Below are positions 9,694 to 19,619 of a DNA stretch of 30,000 nucleotides, one piece after another. The stretch spans positions 27,267,684-27,297,683 of the forward strand of contig CM060344.1 in the NCBI GenBank assembly GCA_030674155.1, given 5' to 3'. Under the pieces are notes generated by a model, which had not been told where the DNA came from, ran no database searches, and worked only from the letters and a program-made list of their open reading frames with translations. The translations under genes and the position numbers were made by a program. The stretch's first letter is position 1. Each line of letters opens with the position of its first letter. This DNA is from Stramonita haemastoma (lineage: Eukaryota; Mollusca; Gastropoda; Neogastropoda; Muricidae).

Positions 9694-10645
9694 AGGACTT
9701 ACATGAAAAAGACATCAGGAGGACAGGTCTCCACAAATGTCTGCCCAGATGCTGTAGATGCTGTTCTGAAAGGGTTGTCATTAGAGCTGCTGAATCTGTT
9801 TATACTCCAAGAGATATTCTGACATGTGCAGTTGAAAATTCAAATAAAGGCAAAGAATTCCAGAGTTTTAAAGATAGCTGCAAGACTAGACAAGTGTTCA
9901 GTGAAGCTGAGAAAATGGAACAGACAGAAAATGTACTGAAAGCTTCATGGATCAGTTTTCCACTGGATTTCAGACTATAAGGAGACTGTAACATCAACTT
10001 GCAGACAGAAACAAAATCAGGTGGACACCTAGCTGGACTGTCAATGGAATGGCAGGTGAGGACTGGCTTTCTTTAAAGTCAAGAGTGTATAAGAAGGCCT
10101 ACACCTGAAGCTACCAGCCTTGTAAGGGCAACAACTTTCGACAGGACAAATAATGAGGGTTTTTTGGCAATTTGCAAGGTCTGCATTCATGCCACTTATA
10201 TTCTCCTGAGCTACTCTACAACTTTGATGAAACAGGGCTGACCACGTCACAGAAGCCACAGAAAGTTGTTGCAGAAGTAGGCACAAAGCAAGCTGCACAA
10301 GTCCTGTCACATGAACCTGGCCAGACTGTCACCATGTGTGGTTTCGTCAATGCAATGGGCAATGCACTGCCACTTACTTATCCTAACCTTTCCATGAAGA
10401 AATTTCAAATCCCACATGCTGCACTATCCTCATCAGGAGTGAAAGGTCTTGCCAACCAAAGTGGATGGATGACAGGAGATCTATGTCAGGAATGTCTCCA
10501 GCATTATGTGCCACACAGCTGTAGCATTCATTTTTCTTGTAAACATTACGTTTGCAGAAGTGGTGACAAGTGTTTTGATCGTTTTATATTCTGCCCCAGC
10601 ACCGGGGCAGGTTGGGACACTTTGGATTGTCTCTTTAACCATTAA
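9694..10645 (+). pseudogene. Decayed pogo/Jerky-type transposase
   Basis: The N-terminal part is recognisable in one plus frame from 9694 as RTYMKKTSGGQVS followed by AVDAVLKGLSLELLNL, resembling the start of pogo transposases and their CENP-B-like helix-turn-helix. That frame then meets stops. A later frame (10172-10645) carries LYNFDETGLTT with the first catalytic Asp at 10226-10228. It continues through QKPQKVVAEVGTKQ, TMCGFVNAMGNALPL and GLANQSGWMTGDL, as in DDE_1 domains. After CLQHYV the family resemblance stops, and the second and third catalytic acidic residues cannot be found. The protein is disabled by stops, frameshifts and a C-terminal deletion that runs into the right-end motif region. 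Confidence 0.87.
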
Positions 10646-10782
10646 TCATAAATAAACATTCACTGATATTGATTATTTTTTTAATTTTCTGTTATTTCTG
10701 AATATATAAAGATTTGTTTCAAATCATTTTATGCATCGTTTGTGTACTCATATTCAAATGAGAGCAAAAATGGAGAAAAATT

Positions 10783-10806
10783 GTCCCAATCTGCCCTGGT
10801 CTCCCC
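10783..10806 (-). repeat. Right terminal inverted repeat of pogo-like element
   Basis: It mirrors 9170-9193 with four mismatches and is followed by TA at 10807-10808. Confidence 0.88.
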
Positions 10807-10808
10807 TA

Positions 10809-11235
10809 TCTGTAATTTTCATCTATGTCTGTAAAGATGCTTTGGGTGCATTTTTGATTTCAAATAATCTTTTATTCCATGGATGCTTTCAATTATTCCA
10901 TGGATGCTTTCAGAGGTACTGTGAATGTGATTTTGATCTGTTATAAGCTGTAATTATTTAGTAATGAATGTGTGATCACCCCTGGCAGGAGAAAAAAAAC
11001 AAAGAAAACGATATAAAACAATATCAGATAACGGTGTTGATAATTCTTTGGACAAAAGTGTATAGGAGTTGGTGAGTTTGAACTGATCAATCCTTATATT
11101 CAAATTAAGCATTTCCCGATATTAATGTTTTCCCACAAACTGGAAAGAGAAAGCTATAAGAGTAGTTCAACAAGGCAGCATGTCATATCCTAGAGGTCAT
11201 GGTTATGACCAAACACACAAGTTGTGATTGTTACG
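10809..11235. other. Unassigned sequence
   Basis: No gene is recognised. A 19-bp piece, TTATTCCATGGATGCTTTC, is tandemly duplicated near 10870-10910. Confidence 0.5.
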
Positions 11236-11239
11236 TTAA

Positions 11240-11420
11240 AACACAACATGCACAAGTCTCTATGAACCAGTGTTACTGGCTGGAAGGTCACAGGTTTGGG
11301 TCCAATAGAAGGCATAGGGTTTTCTCAGACCTTGGCGGGTTTTTGCTCAAAGTTTTGCTGTGGGCTCAGTTGGGAAAAATAGAAGCACAAAGTAAGGCTT
11401 CGGACACTTTACTGATGCTA
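11240..11420 (+). mobile_element. Possible degenerate tRNA-derived SINE
   Basis: CTGGAAGGTCACAGGTTTGGGTCC near 11280-11303 resembles the anticodon-arm-to-B-box part of a tRNA-derived SINE head, with GGTTTGGGTCC for GGTTCGANTCC. GGCATAGGGTTTTCTCAGACC, a common kind of SINE body sequence, follows it. No second copy is present in this window, so the call is tentative. Confidence 0.35.
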
Positions 11421-12055
11421 TTGTTGCTTTATCTATCAGACCAACACAGCAGGTGTCTGTATCTCTCGGGTCCAGTTGATGCCAGAATATCTTGCAATAG
11501 GAAGCCCTGCCAAGTAGTCTCAAAGCACATGCACTTCCACAGCAGCATTGTTCTGCTTGCATTCCATGAACAGTCTCACAGGGGCTGCCTTTCGTTCAGA
11601 GAATAGTCTTGCAGATAGCGCCACGGTAAAACAAACTCTTTATTGGTCCAAAGATACTGAAACCATCCATATGGAAATCTAGAGAGCCAATAGGAGCTGT
11701 AGTGTAGTGGTGAAGAACCTGAAGCAAAATCCCGAAGAGAATGCTAAGTAAACAGCTAATCATACTGACAGTAATAACTGTTGGTGGCTGAAATACAAAG
11801 CAGGAATAAGCCAATGCGTACATGTAAAAATGCTTTACATATCAAAGTATCATATTATGAGGTTTCAGTCTGCACCACTAAACCACGCCTTCCAAATGCA
11901 CCTATGTGTGAGTGTGAGATGGTAAATAAATAAGGAGATACACGTGGTGACATACTCATATGACAGAGCTCAGCTAGGACTGATTCAGTGATAGACAAAA
12001 GGCTAAAAAACTGAAGAGAAGTTCAATGTACAATATATGTCATGTATAAAGAGAA
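11421..12055. other. Unassigned sequence
   Basis: No reading frame, RNA gene or repeat end is recognised here. The open frames on both strands have no family resemblance that I can name. Confidence 0.5.
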
Positions 12056-12060
12056 ACGCA

Positions 12061-12412
<352 letters not shown>

Positions 12413-12427
12413 AATTTTGTTTGTTTG

Positions 12428-12672
12428 TTTTATATCAAGGATAATGGGATAAGCACTCTTGTACTTTTTCACATCCAGTCCCCATGTGTATAGTTTTGTA
12501 AATGCCATCTGTTCCCACCTGCACACGATGGCCTACTCCTACGAAAAGCGGAACAGGATTTAACGTGTGCGCAAGATGTTCTGCGTGCGTTCACACACGA
12601 GGCCTCGGTTTAAATTATCATCGAAGGACTTTGGGGAAGAGTGGAGTCAGCACTGATGTTAACTTCTAACCT
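12428..12672 (-). mobile_element. tRNA-derived SINE (family 1), 5'-truncated
   Basis: Read on the minus strand, it ends in the shared tail (GGGGACTGGATGTGAAAAA to ATTATCCTTGATATAAAA). The body contains the GCAGAACATCTTGCGCAC block. The tRNA head is missing at the right end, as expected when reverse transcription stops early. It lies directly beside the trinucleotide array. Confidence 0.85.
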
Positions 12673-12679
12673 CAGCATG

Positions 12680-13240
12680 ACTGCGTCATTATGATGTACA
12701 TGCATAAACAAATAAAGAAAGGGATCAATTAATCCTTCAACACTTTGCCTTGTTAATCTATAACGAGTGATGATGGAAATGTAACATGATATATAAAAAA
12801 ATAAAAAAACGGATTGAACTGGGAGACGTCTGCTGCTAATTCAAACCAAATTAGAACAATTAATCACCATTTGCTACCGTGTAAATCATTCACAGATATG
12901 ATGAACTGATCAATAAACAATGAATTTATAATCATACAAACAACTTACAAAGTGTGGGGACTTCAGGGATCGGTACTTTTCAATGTGGCAGTCACAAAGA
13001 CGTCTTGCTGACTTGAAGACAAAGAAAAAGGCACCATTGTAAAAATGTCTTAAAACTGGAGATTGACCAAAGCATCCAGAAAGCAACCAAAACAGAAGTA
13101 GGTATGGTTCCAGAACGGGCATCATGACGTCATCCTCATCGCCATTGATCATCCTGCATTGAATACTGATAGAAGCAAGACTGGAGGTTTTTGTCCTGTT
13201 GACTAACACACCACTCCCGGATATTTTTGCTGTGACATTC
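12680..13240. other. Unassigned sequence
   Basis: No gene is recognised. A minus-strand frame of about 110 codons (13251-12910) resembles no family I know and has no supporting signals. Confidence 0.5.
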
Positions 13241-13242
13241 CT

Positions 13243-13410
13243 TTGTGACATTCCTAGCTGTTCCTACGCCGCTCATTCCAGTCTCTGTGACATTCCTGGC
13301 TGTTCCCACGCCACTCATTCCAGTCTCTGTGACATTCCTGGCTGTTCCCACGCCACTCATTCCAGTCTCTGTGACATTCCTGGCTGTTCCCACGCCGCTC
13401 ATTCCAGTCT
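13243..13410. repeat. 42-bp minisatellite, four copies
   Basis: Units at 13243, 13285, 13327 and 13369 share GTGACATTCCTGGCTGTTCC and ACGCC(A/G)CTCATTCCAGTCT. The first copy is the most diverged. Because 42 is a multiple of three, the minus strand stays open as a 14-residue repeat (ETGMSGVGTARNVT), which I do not treat as a gene. Confidence 0.95.
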
Positions 13411-13589
13411 CCACAGCTGAGCGATAACTACTTAGACCTATCGTTTGCATTCTCAGGGTTAGATAGGGACAAGGGCATCACAGATTGGTGGCGATGCTAT
13501 TGTGGCGACGCAGTCTCTTCAGAAAGAGCAGTCCAAAAATTATACAGACAAATCTGTCGTGACTTGAAATGGTATACAAGCCAATACAA

Positions 13590-13645
13590 TTCAGCATACT
13601 ACAATACAATACAATACAATGCAATACAATACAATACAATACAAG
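13590..13645. repeat. (ACAAT)n pentanucleotide run
   Basis: About ten ACAAT units with one GCAAT variant. No flanking retroelement end is identified here. Confidence 0.9.
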
Positions 13646-13654
13646 ACATTGCAC

Positions 13655-13945
13655 TACAAGATGATGCAAGTCCACAGTGAGCTGCTCAATGTCAGGCTGC
13701 CATGGGCCACAGACCAGACAGACCCTGCACTGCTGCTGGGTCACCTCAGTGGTGTGTGGTGCCGGTTCTGAGCCAACATACCCAGGACACCATCTACTAC
13801 AGGGCACCACATGCTGAGTGTTTGTGTTCACTGGTGGAGGGGTCAGTTTGGTTCCTGCTTTCATTTTTCTTCTTTCTCCTCTTCCTCTTTCTTTACTTAT
13901 TTTTTTTCAATCAGTTCCTTGACTTTATTCATAGCCTACCACGTT
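13655..13945. other. Unassigned sequence with pyrimidine-rich stretch
   Basis: No gene is recognised. A TTC/TCT-rich stretch (about 13860-13920) precedes the CAT array. Confidence 0.5.
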
Positions 13946-13948
13946 TTC

Positions 13949-13950
<2 letters not shown>

Positions 13951-14011
<61 letters not shown>
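13951..14011. repeat. (CAT)n microsatellite
   Basis: About 20 uninterrupted CAT units. The poly-histidine and poly-methionine frames are artefacts. Confidence 0.98.
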
Positions 14012-14188
14012 TTGCTTGTCCACTTGTTTACTCTTTCAAAATGATTTTCTTCCCCGGTTGGTTCAACTGAGAGAAGCAGCGTGGGCAAAACGGGAAACTT
14101 TAGCATGTAGTTATTTCCCTTGCTCTGCAAGCTTTTGCTTTTTGTGACTCTTCTTTTACCGATGTAGTTTTAGCTTGCTGTACATCAG

Positions 14189-15022
14189 GTGTGTGCAAAG
14201 AACTAGTAGAGCACCACATTAGCAGTGTGTGCAAAGAACTAGTAAAGCCCCACATTAGCAGTGCAGCTGTGTGTGCAAAGAACTAGTATAGCCCCACATT
14301 AGCAGTGTGTGCAAAGAACTAGTAGAGCCCCAAATTAGCTGTGTGTGCAAAGAACTAGTAGAGCCCCACATTAGCAGTGTGTGCAAAGAACTAGTAGAGC
14401 CCCACATTAGCAGTGTGTGCAAAGAACTAGTAGAGCTCCACATTAGCAGTGTGTGCAAAGAACTAGTAGAGCCCCACATTAGCAGTGTGTGCAAAGAACT
14501 AGTAGAGCCCCACATTAGCAGTGTGTGCAAAGAACTAGTAGAGCTCCACATTAGCAGTGTGTGCAAAGAACTAGTAGAGCACCACATTAGCAGTGTGTGC
14601 AAAGAACTAGTAGAGCCCCACATTAGCAGTGTGTGCAAAGAACTAGTACAGCCCCACATTAGCAGTGTGTGCAAAGAACTAGTAGAGCCCCACATTAGCA
14701 GTGTGTGCAAAGAACTAGTAGAGCTCCACATTAGCAGTGTGTGCAAAGAACTAGTAGAGCCCCACATTAGCAGTGTGTGCAAAGAACTAGTAGAGCCCCA
14801 CATTAGCAGTGTGTGCAAAGAACTAGTAGAGCTCCACATTAGCAGTGTGTGCAAAGAACTAGTAGAGCACCACATTAGCAGTGTGTGCAAAGAACTAGTA
14901 GAGCCCCACATTAGCAGTGTGTGCAAAGAACTAGTAGAGCCCCACATTAGCAGTGTGTGCAAAGAACTAGTATAGCCCCACATTAGCAGTGTGTGCAAAG
15001 AACTAGTATAGCCCCACATTAT
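14189..15022. repeat. 36-bp minisatellite, 23 copies, with eight-monomer higher-order repeat
   Basis: The monomer includes GTGTGCAAAGAACTAGTAGA and GCCCCACATTAGCA. AACTAGTA starts at 14201, 14237, and then every 36 bp from 14281 to 15001. An 8-bp insertion lies in the second monomer. The AGAGC(C/T/A)CC site varies in order, and that order repeats with a period of eight monomers: 14353-14640 and 14641-14928 have the same variant series except for one base in the first monomer. Thirty-six is a multiple of three and no stops occur, so both strands stay open for over 200 codons. I see no gene signals. Confidence 0.97.
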
Positions 15023-15024
15023 CA

Positions 15025-15334
15025 GGGCAGCAGTGTCCTACAGTGTCCCTACTGCTGCTAGCCAGCTAATGTATTTTTTTAGTTTATTTTTGTAAAACCA
15101 GTCTTTTATGACAGATATTCTTTTGGGTCAGTTGGATGGTAGTTTTGTTTTTAGTCCTTCGTTTTGTTTACGGTTGTTTTTTTTGTTGTTGCTTTGCTTC
15201 GAAGTACAGATTTTCTGAAGATATCTTAATCATTCAACTTTAAAGCACGAAATACCTTACCTTGGCGTGTACATATTTCTTTATATTCATGAGAGACCTT
15301 CTTTTTGTGGTGTGCTGATTCAGCTAGTTTTTTT
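15025..15334. other. Unassigned T-rich sequence
   Basis: No gene or element is recognised between the two minisatellites. Confidence 0.5.
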
Positions 15335-15505
15335 TTTTCTACAGAGGTAGAATCAAACTTTGCATGTGCATGTATTTCAGTTAATACTGATATTTTCTAT
15401 AGAGGTAGAACCAGGCTTTTCCTGTGCTTGTATTTCAGTTAGTACTGATATTTCCTATAGAGGTAGAATCAGATTTTGCCTGTGCATGTGTTTTAGTTAA
15501 TTTTG
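15335..15505. repeat. 58-bp minisatellite, three copies
   Basis: AGAGGTAGAA starts at 15343, 15401 and 15459. Each is followed by a TTTGC(A/C)TGTGCATGT-like segment and CAGTTAATACTGATATTT, with substitutions. Confidence 0.9.
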
Positions 15506-15685
15506 ATCCCGTTCTTTGTTGTAAACACAAGAATACAGTTTGATAAATGGTATTTGGGGTTCACGCAGATTCGACGTATAAGACAGGAAATGTATGTTGT
15601 TTTTATCCACAAAGCTTTGTACAGTACAGCGCCAAGCTGTCAGTGTTGTGGTGTTAACCATCCTTTTGCTGTTATTCCATGGCAG

Positions 15686-16166
15686 GTGTGCTGCTATGTA
15701 CTTTATATGAATGTTGTTGTTTATGTCAGGTGTGCTGCTATGTACTTTATATGAATGTTGTTGTTTATGTCAGGTGTGCTGCTATGTACTTTATATGAAT
15801 GTTGTTGTTTATGTCAGGTGTGCTGCTATGTACTTTATATGAATGTTGTTGTTTATGTCAGGTGTGCTGCTATGTACTTTATATGAATGTTGTTGTTTAT
15901 GTCAGGTGTGCTGCTATGTACTTTATATGAATGTTGTTGTTTATGTCAGGTGTGCTGCTATGTACTTTATATGAATGTTGTTGTTTATGTCAGGTGTGCT
16001 GCTATGTACTTTATATGAATGTTGTTGTTTATGTCAGGTGTACTGCTGTGTACTTTATATGAATGTTGTTGTTTATGTCAGGTGTGCTGCTATGTACTTT
16101 ATATGAATGTTGTTGTTTATGTTAGGTGTGCTGCTATGTACTTTGTATGAATGTTGTTGTTTATTA

Positions 16167-16222
<56 letters not shown>

Positions 16223-16500
16223 GCTATGTACTTTATATAAATGTTATTTATGTCAGGTGTGCTGCCATGTACTTTCTATGAATGTTGTTGTCTATGTCAG
16301 GTGTGTGTGTGTTGCTATGTACTTTATATAAATGTTATTTATGTCAGGTGTGCTGCCATGTACTTTATATGAATGTTGTTGTCTATGTCAGGTGTGTGTA
16401 TTGCTATGTACTTTATATAAATGTTATTTATGTCAGGTGTGCTGCCATGTACTTATGTTATGTCATGTGCTGCTATGTAGTTTATGTGAATCTTGTTTAT
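15686..16500. repeat. 44-bp minisatellite, left block
   Basis: The unit begins GTGTGCTGCTATGTACTTTA and ends GTTGTTTATGTCAG. Starts fall at 15686 and every 44 bp to about 16126, and the first eight units are almost identical. From 16170 the unit is altered. A GT run replaces one unit start, and then a two-monomer unit of about 90 bp repeats between about 16220 and 16460. The array is cut at its right end by a SINE. Confidence 0.97.
16170..16220. repeat. (GT)n run inside the 44-bp array
   Basis: About 25 GT units stand exactly where a monomer would begin GGTGTGCTG. This suggests expansion of the GTGTG already in the unit. Confidence 0.95.
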
Positions 16501-16525
16501 GTTTTTTAAAGTTTTTTATTTTATT

Positions 16526-16855
16526 CTTTTATATCGAGAATACTGGGATAAGCACTATTGTGCTTTTTTACATCCAGTCCCTGTGTGTATACAGTTTTGA
16601 AAATGTCATCTGTTCCCACCGGCACACGATGGCCTACTCTTACGAAAAGCAGAACAGGATTTAACGTGTGCGCAAGATGTTCTGCGTGCATTCTCACACG
16701 ACGCCTCGGTTTATAGTCTCATCCGAAGGACCTTGGGGGTGAGTGGAGTCAGCACTGATATTAACTCCAGTAGAAAAATCTCCTTGAACGGGAATCGAAC
16801 CCAGGTCGTCAAATTGCGAGCGCAATGTTCTGACCACTAGGCTTTCCGTCCCCCG
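16526..16855 (-). mobile_element. tRNA-derived SINE (family 1), near full length
   Basis: On the minus strand the head at about 16855-16790 has CCTAGTGGTCAGAACATTGC and a canonical B box GGTTCGATTCC. The body has GTTAATATCAGTGCTGACTC and GCAGAACATCTTGCGCAC. The tail ends in the shared GGACTGGATGTAAAAAAGC and CTCGATATAAAAG. It has inserted within the 44-bp array. The tail includes a potential short hairpin around AGCAC...AGTGCTT. Confidence 0.9.
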
Positions 16856-16862
16856 GTGTCGG

Positions 16863-17219
16863 GTCAAGTCAAGTCAAGTCAAGTCAAGAACACTTTAGTT
16901 ATCCCCGAAGGGCAATTACAATTACAATAATGACAGTTATATTGATACAATCATAATTAAAGACACAAAGTAGCTACATTTCATATTTGTTCAGGCATTA
17001 TATGATAATTTAAATAAAAAATATCACAAACACTCACACTCGTACTCGCGCGCGCTCGCACACACGAAATGCACACATACAGACACACCAATATTTGAAT
17101 ACATTGTTGTTATAACCATTGACTAGAAAAGACTTATGATCACTATTATTTACTCATTGTACATACGCATTCGCACACGCACGTATACATGCATGCACGC
17201 GCGCGCTCGCGCGCGCGCG

Positions 17220-17302
<83 letters not shown>

Positions 17303-18493
17303 ATCCTCACCCACCCGGCCCCCCCTCAACACACACTCACACAGTGACACACTCACATTCACACACACACTCCAACACCCCCCCCCCCCACACACACACA
17401 CACACACACACATACTCGCCAACAAATCCGATGTTTTAAAACCATTGGCTAGAAAGATATCAATTTACAAGCAATTCAAAAAATTAATAAAGCCAAAAAT
17501 AAGACATACTTGTTTTATGGGTATATAAACATGTATACGCACACCTGTATGCATTAACTACATTCGTAACAGTGGCAATCAGGTAAGTAATTCAGAGAAG
17601 TGGGGGAACAAAGTCAGTATTATTATGAGTTTAGAACTCGGATAGCTACTGGCACAAAGGAATTCCCTTTTCTGTTTGTTTTGCTGCTGTGGCATTGAAA
17701 ACGGCGTCCTGAAGGCAACAACTGAAATATTGAAAACAAAGCGTGGGAGGGATCGGCCAAAATGGCAGTTGCTTTGCGTACAAGCTGCTGATTATAAAAC
17801 GACTTGAGATCTCCTTGTTCTTCTCCAATAATTTCTTTAGCAGATTCTCACAATTCTCTGAGAACCATTTTAAGGTTAGTGTACCAACAAATGAAAGCAA
17901 AACGTAGAACGCTCTCTATGTAAGACTTGTAAAACAAAGAAGATTTTTGTCAACGAAATATGAGTTAAGCTTTCTTAGAAAATACACATGCTGTTGCCCA
18001 TTTTTGACAAAAGGGTCAGTGTTAGCGTCCCAATTAACCTGTGGTCAAAAACAGTTCCCAGATATTTGTATTTCAAAACTTTTTCAACTTCTTTATTATG
18101 GATAATGGTATTTTCAGATGTGTGCTCCGATCTTCTGAAATCGATAGGAAGATCTTTAGTTTTAGAAACATTTAGCTCCAGATAGGTCTCATCACACCAA
18201 TGTACCAACTCAGTGAGGGCTGGACCATAGTCTAGGACTGATCCAGAGAAGATAGGCAGAAGTGCACTGTCGTCGGCAAATTTGACCAGAAATGAGTTTT
18301 CATGGCTGCTTCTACAGTAATCTGTGTATAGAATGTAAAGAGGAAGCGAGAGGGCGCAGCCCTGTGGAGAACCAGTGTAGGTATATTTAACTGATGAAAA
18401 TATTTTGTTGGCAAAAACACACTGTGGCCTGTCAGTTAAAAATTCAATCAGCCATTGTACAAGTTGATTGTCTACATCAAATTTTGAAAGTAT
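16863..18493 (-). pseudogene. Rex1-like LINE fragment: 3' half of reverse transcriptase plus 3' UTR and pentamer tail
   Basis: On the minus strand from 18493, one frame reads VDNQLVQWLIEFLTDRPQCV, then TGSPQGCALSLPLYILYTDY and a FADDS catalytic box. It continues with VHWCDETYLELNVSKTKDL, VEKVLKYKYLGTVFD and, after a frame break and stops, residues near LLSFVGTLTLKWF down to about 17640. This is the late palm and thumb of a Rex1/CR1-group reverse transcriptase. In the 3' UTR a CA array has grown at 17221-17301, and a stretch near 17110-17150 resembles one near 17431-17480. The element ends at TGCCCTTCGGGGATAACTAAAG and five TTGAC pentamers (plus-strand GTCAA at 16863-16887). The 5' end is truncated directly into the 44-bp array. 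Confidence 0.88.
17221..17301. repeat. (CA)n microsatellite in LINE 3' UTR
   Basis: A pure CA run follows a CGCGCG stretch at about 17198-17219. A C9-10 run and a second, shorter CA run are at about 17379-17411. Confidence 0.97.
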
Positions 18494-18790
18494 TTTGCTA
18501 TGTACTTTATATGAATGTTGTTTATGTCAGGTGTGCTACTATGTACTTTCTATAAATGAAATAAATGTTGTTGTTTTATATCGTGTGCGCTGCTATGTAA
18601 TTTATATCAATGTTGCTATTTTATGTCATATGTCTTCCTATGTGTTTTATATAAATGTTGTTTATGTCAGGTGTGCTGCTGTGTAGTTTATATGAATGTT
18701 GTTTATGTCAGGTGTGCTGCTATGTAGTTTATATGAATGTTGTTTATGTCAGATGTGCTACTATTACTTTATATTTTCTTTGCTTTCTTT
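18494..18790. repeat. 44-bp minisatellite, middle block, diverged
   Basis: TGCTATGTACTTTATATGAATG, TTTATGTCAGGTGTGCT and variants recur with irregular spacing. This is the continuation of the array at 15686-16500 beyond the SINE and LINE insertions. Confidence 0.9.
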
Positions 18791-18801
18791 ATTTCTTTAT
18801 T

Positions 18802-19020
18802 CTTTTATATTGAGGATAATGGAATAAGCAATCATACTCTTTTTTACATCCAGTCCCCATGCGTATGCAGTTTTGTAAATGTCATCTGTTCCCACGGGCA
18901 CACGATGGCTTACTCTTACAAAAAGCAGTACAGGATTTAACGTGTGTGCAAGATGTTCTGCGTGGGTTCGCACACGGGGCCTTGGTTTATAGTCTTATCT
19001 GAAAGACTTTTAGGGGGAGT
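18802..19020 (-). mobile_element. tRNA-derived SINE (family 1), 5'-truncated
   Basis: On the minus strand it keeps the shared tail (GGGGACTGGATGTAAAAAA to TCAATATAAAAG) and the GCAGAACATCTTGC block, but lacks the tRNA head. Units of the 44-bp array flank both sides. Confidence 0.85.
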
Positions 19021-19021
19021 G

Positions 19022-19610
19022 GATGTTGTTTAAGTCAGGTGTGCTGCTATGTACTTTATATGAATGTTGCTTATGTGAGGTGTGCTGCTATGTACTTTGT
19101 ATAAATGTTGTTTATGTGAGGTGTGCTGCTATGTACTTTATATAAATGTTGCTTATGTGAGGTGTGCTGCTATGTAATCTATATAAATACTGCTATTTTA
19201 TCTGATGTATACTGTTGTGTGCTTTATTCAAATGTTATTACTTTAACTGATTTGGGCTTTATTTAAATATCATTATTTAGAATAATAAGTGCTGTTGTTT
19301 GCTTTAAAATCCTATGCTAGGCCTATTATTTTTTTTGGAAAATGTGTGCTGCTATGTGCTTTCTTCAATTGTTATTAGTTCAAGCTGTGATCCCATGTTT
19401 TTTTTTCTCGTTCTTTCAAGTAATGTGTGCTGTGCGCTTTATTAAAATACTACTATTTCAAGAATTGAGTGCTGCTTATTCAAATATTATTTCAAGTAAT
19501 ATGATATGCAGTATGTTTTATTCAAATGGTAATATTTTAAGAACTATGTTCTACTATATGCTTTATTCAAATGTTATCATTTTATGTAATGAGTGCTATG
19601 TTTCGTGTTT
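19022..19610. repeat. 44-bp minisatellite, right block, strongly decayed
   Basis: Clear units (GTGTGCTGCTATGTACTTTA) occur up to about 19170. Beyond that the units are looser but keep the order GTGCTG..(T)GTGCTTTATTCAAATGTTATTATTT at roughly the same spacing. Faint traces continue near 19790-19870 and 20145-20200. Confidence 0.8.
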
Positions 19611-19619
19611 AAAAAAAAG

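Larger units (their letters stand above)
9170..10806 (+). mobile_element. pogo-like (Tc1/mariner superfamily) DNA transposon, complete ends, non-autonomous
   Basis: The element is 1,637 bp. Its left end starts GGGGAGACCGGGGCAGGTCG and its right end, read inward on the minus strand, starts GGGGAGACCAGGGCAGATTG. The terminal inverted repeats match at 20 of 24 positions. A TA dinucleotide flanks each end (9168-9169 and 10807-10808), the target duplication expected of this superfamily. The interior holds a decayed pogo-type transposase in the plus sense. The core GGGGCAGGT(T/C)GGG recurs inside the element, in a palindrome at 9537-9584 and near 10604. Loss of most of the catalytic domain means it could move only with enzyme supplied from elsewhere. 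Confidence 0.88.

Noticed and set aside
9512..9781. Minus-strand frame of 89 codons with proline-rich part
   Set aside because: It lies across the palindromic end-motif cluster and antisense to the transposase remnant.
12910..13251. Minus-strand frame of 113 codons
   Set aside because: No domain, no splice or start support, and it partly overlaps the 42-bp array.
14189..15022. CRISPR-like array of 36-bp repeats
   Set aside because: The repeats are contiguous with no spacers, the genome is animal, and there are no cas genes.
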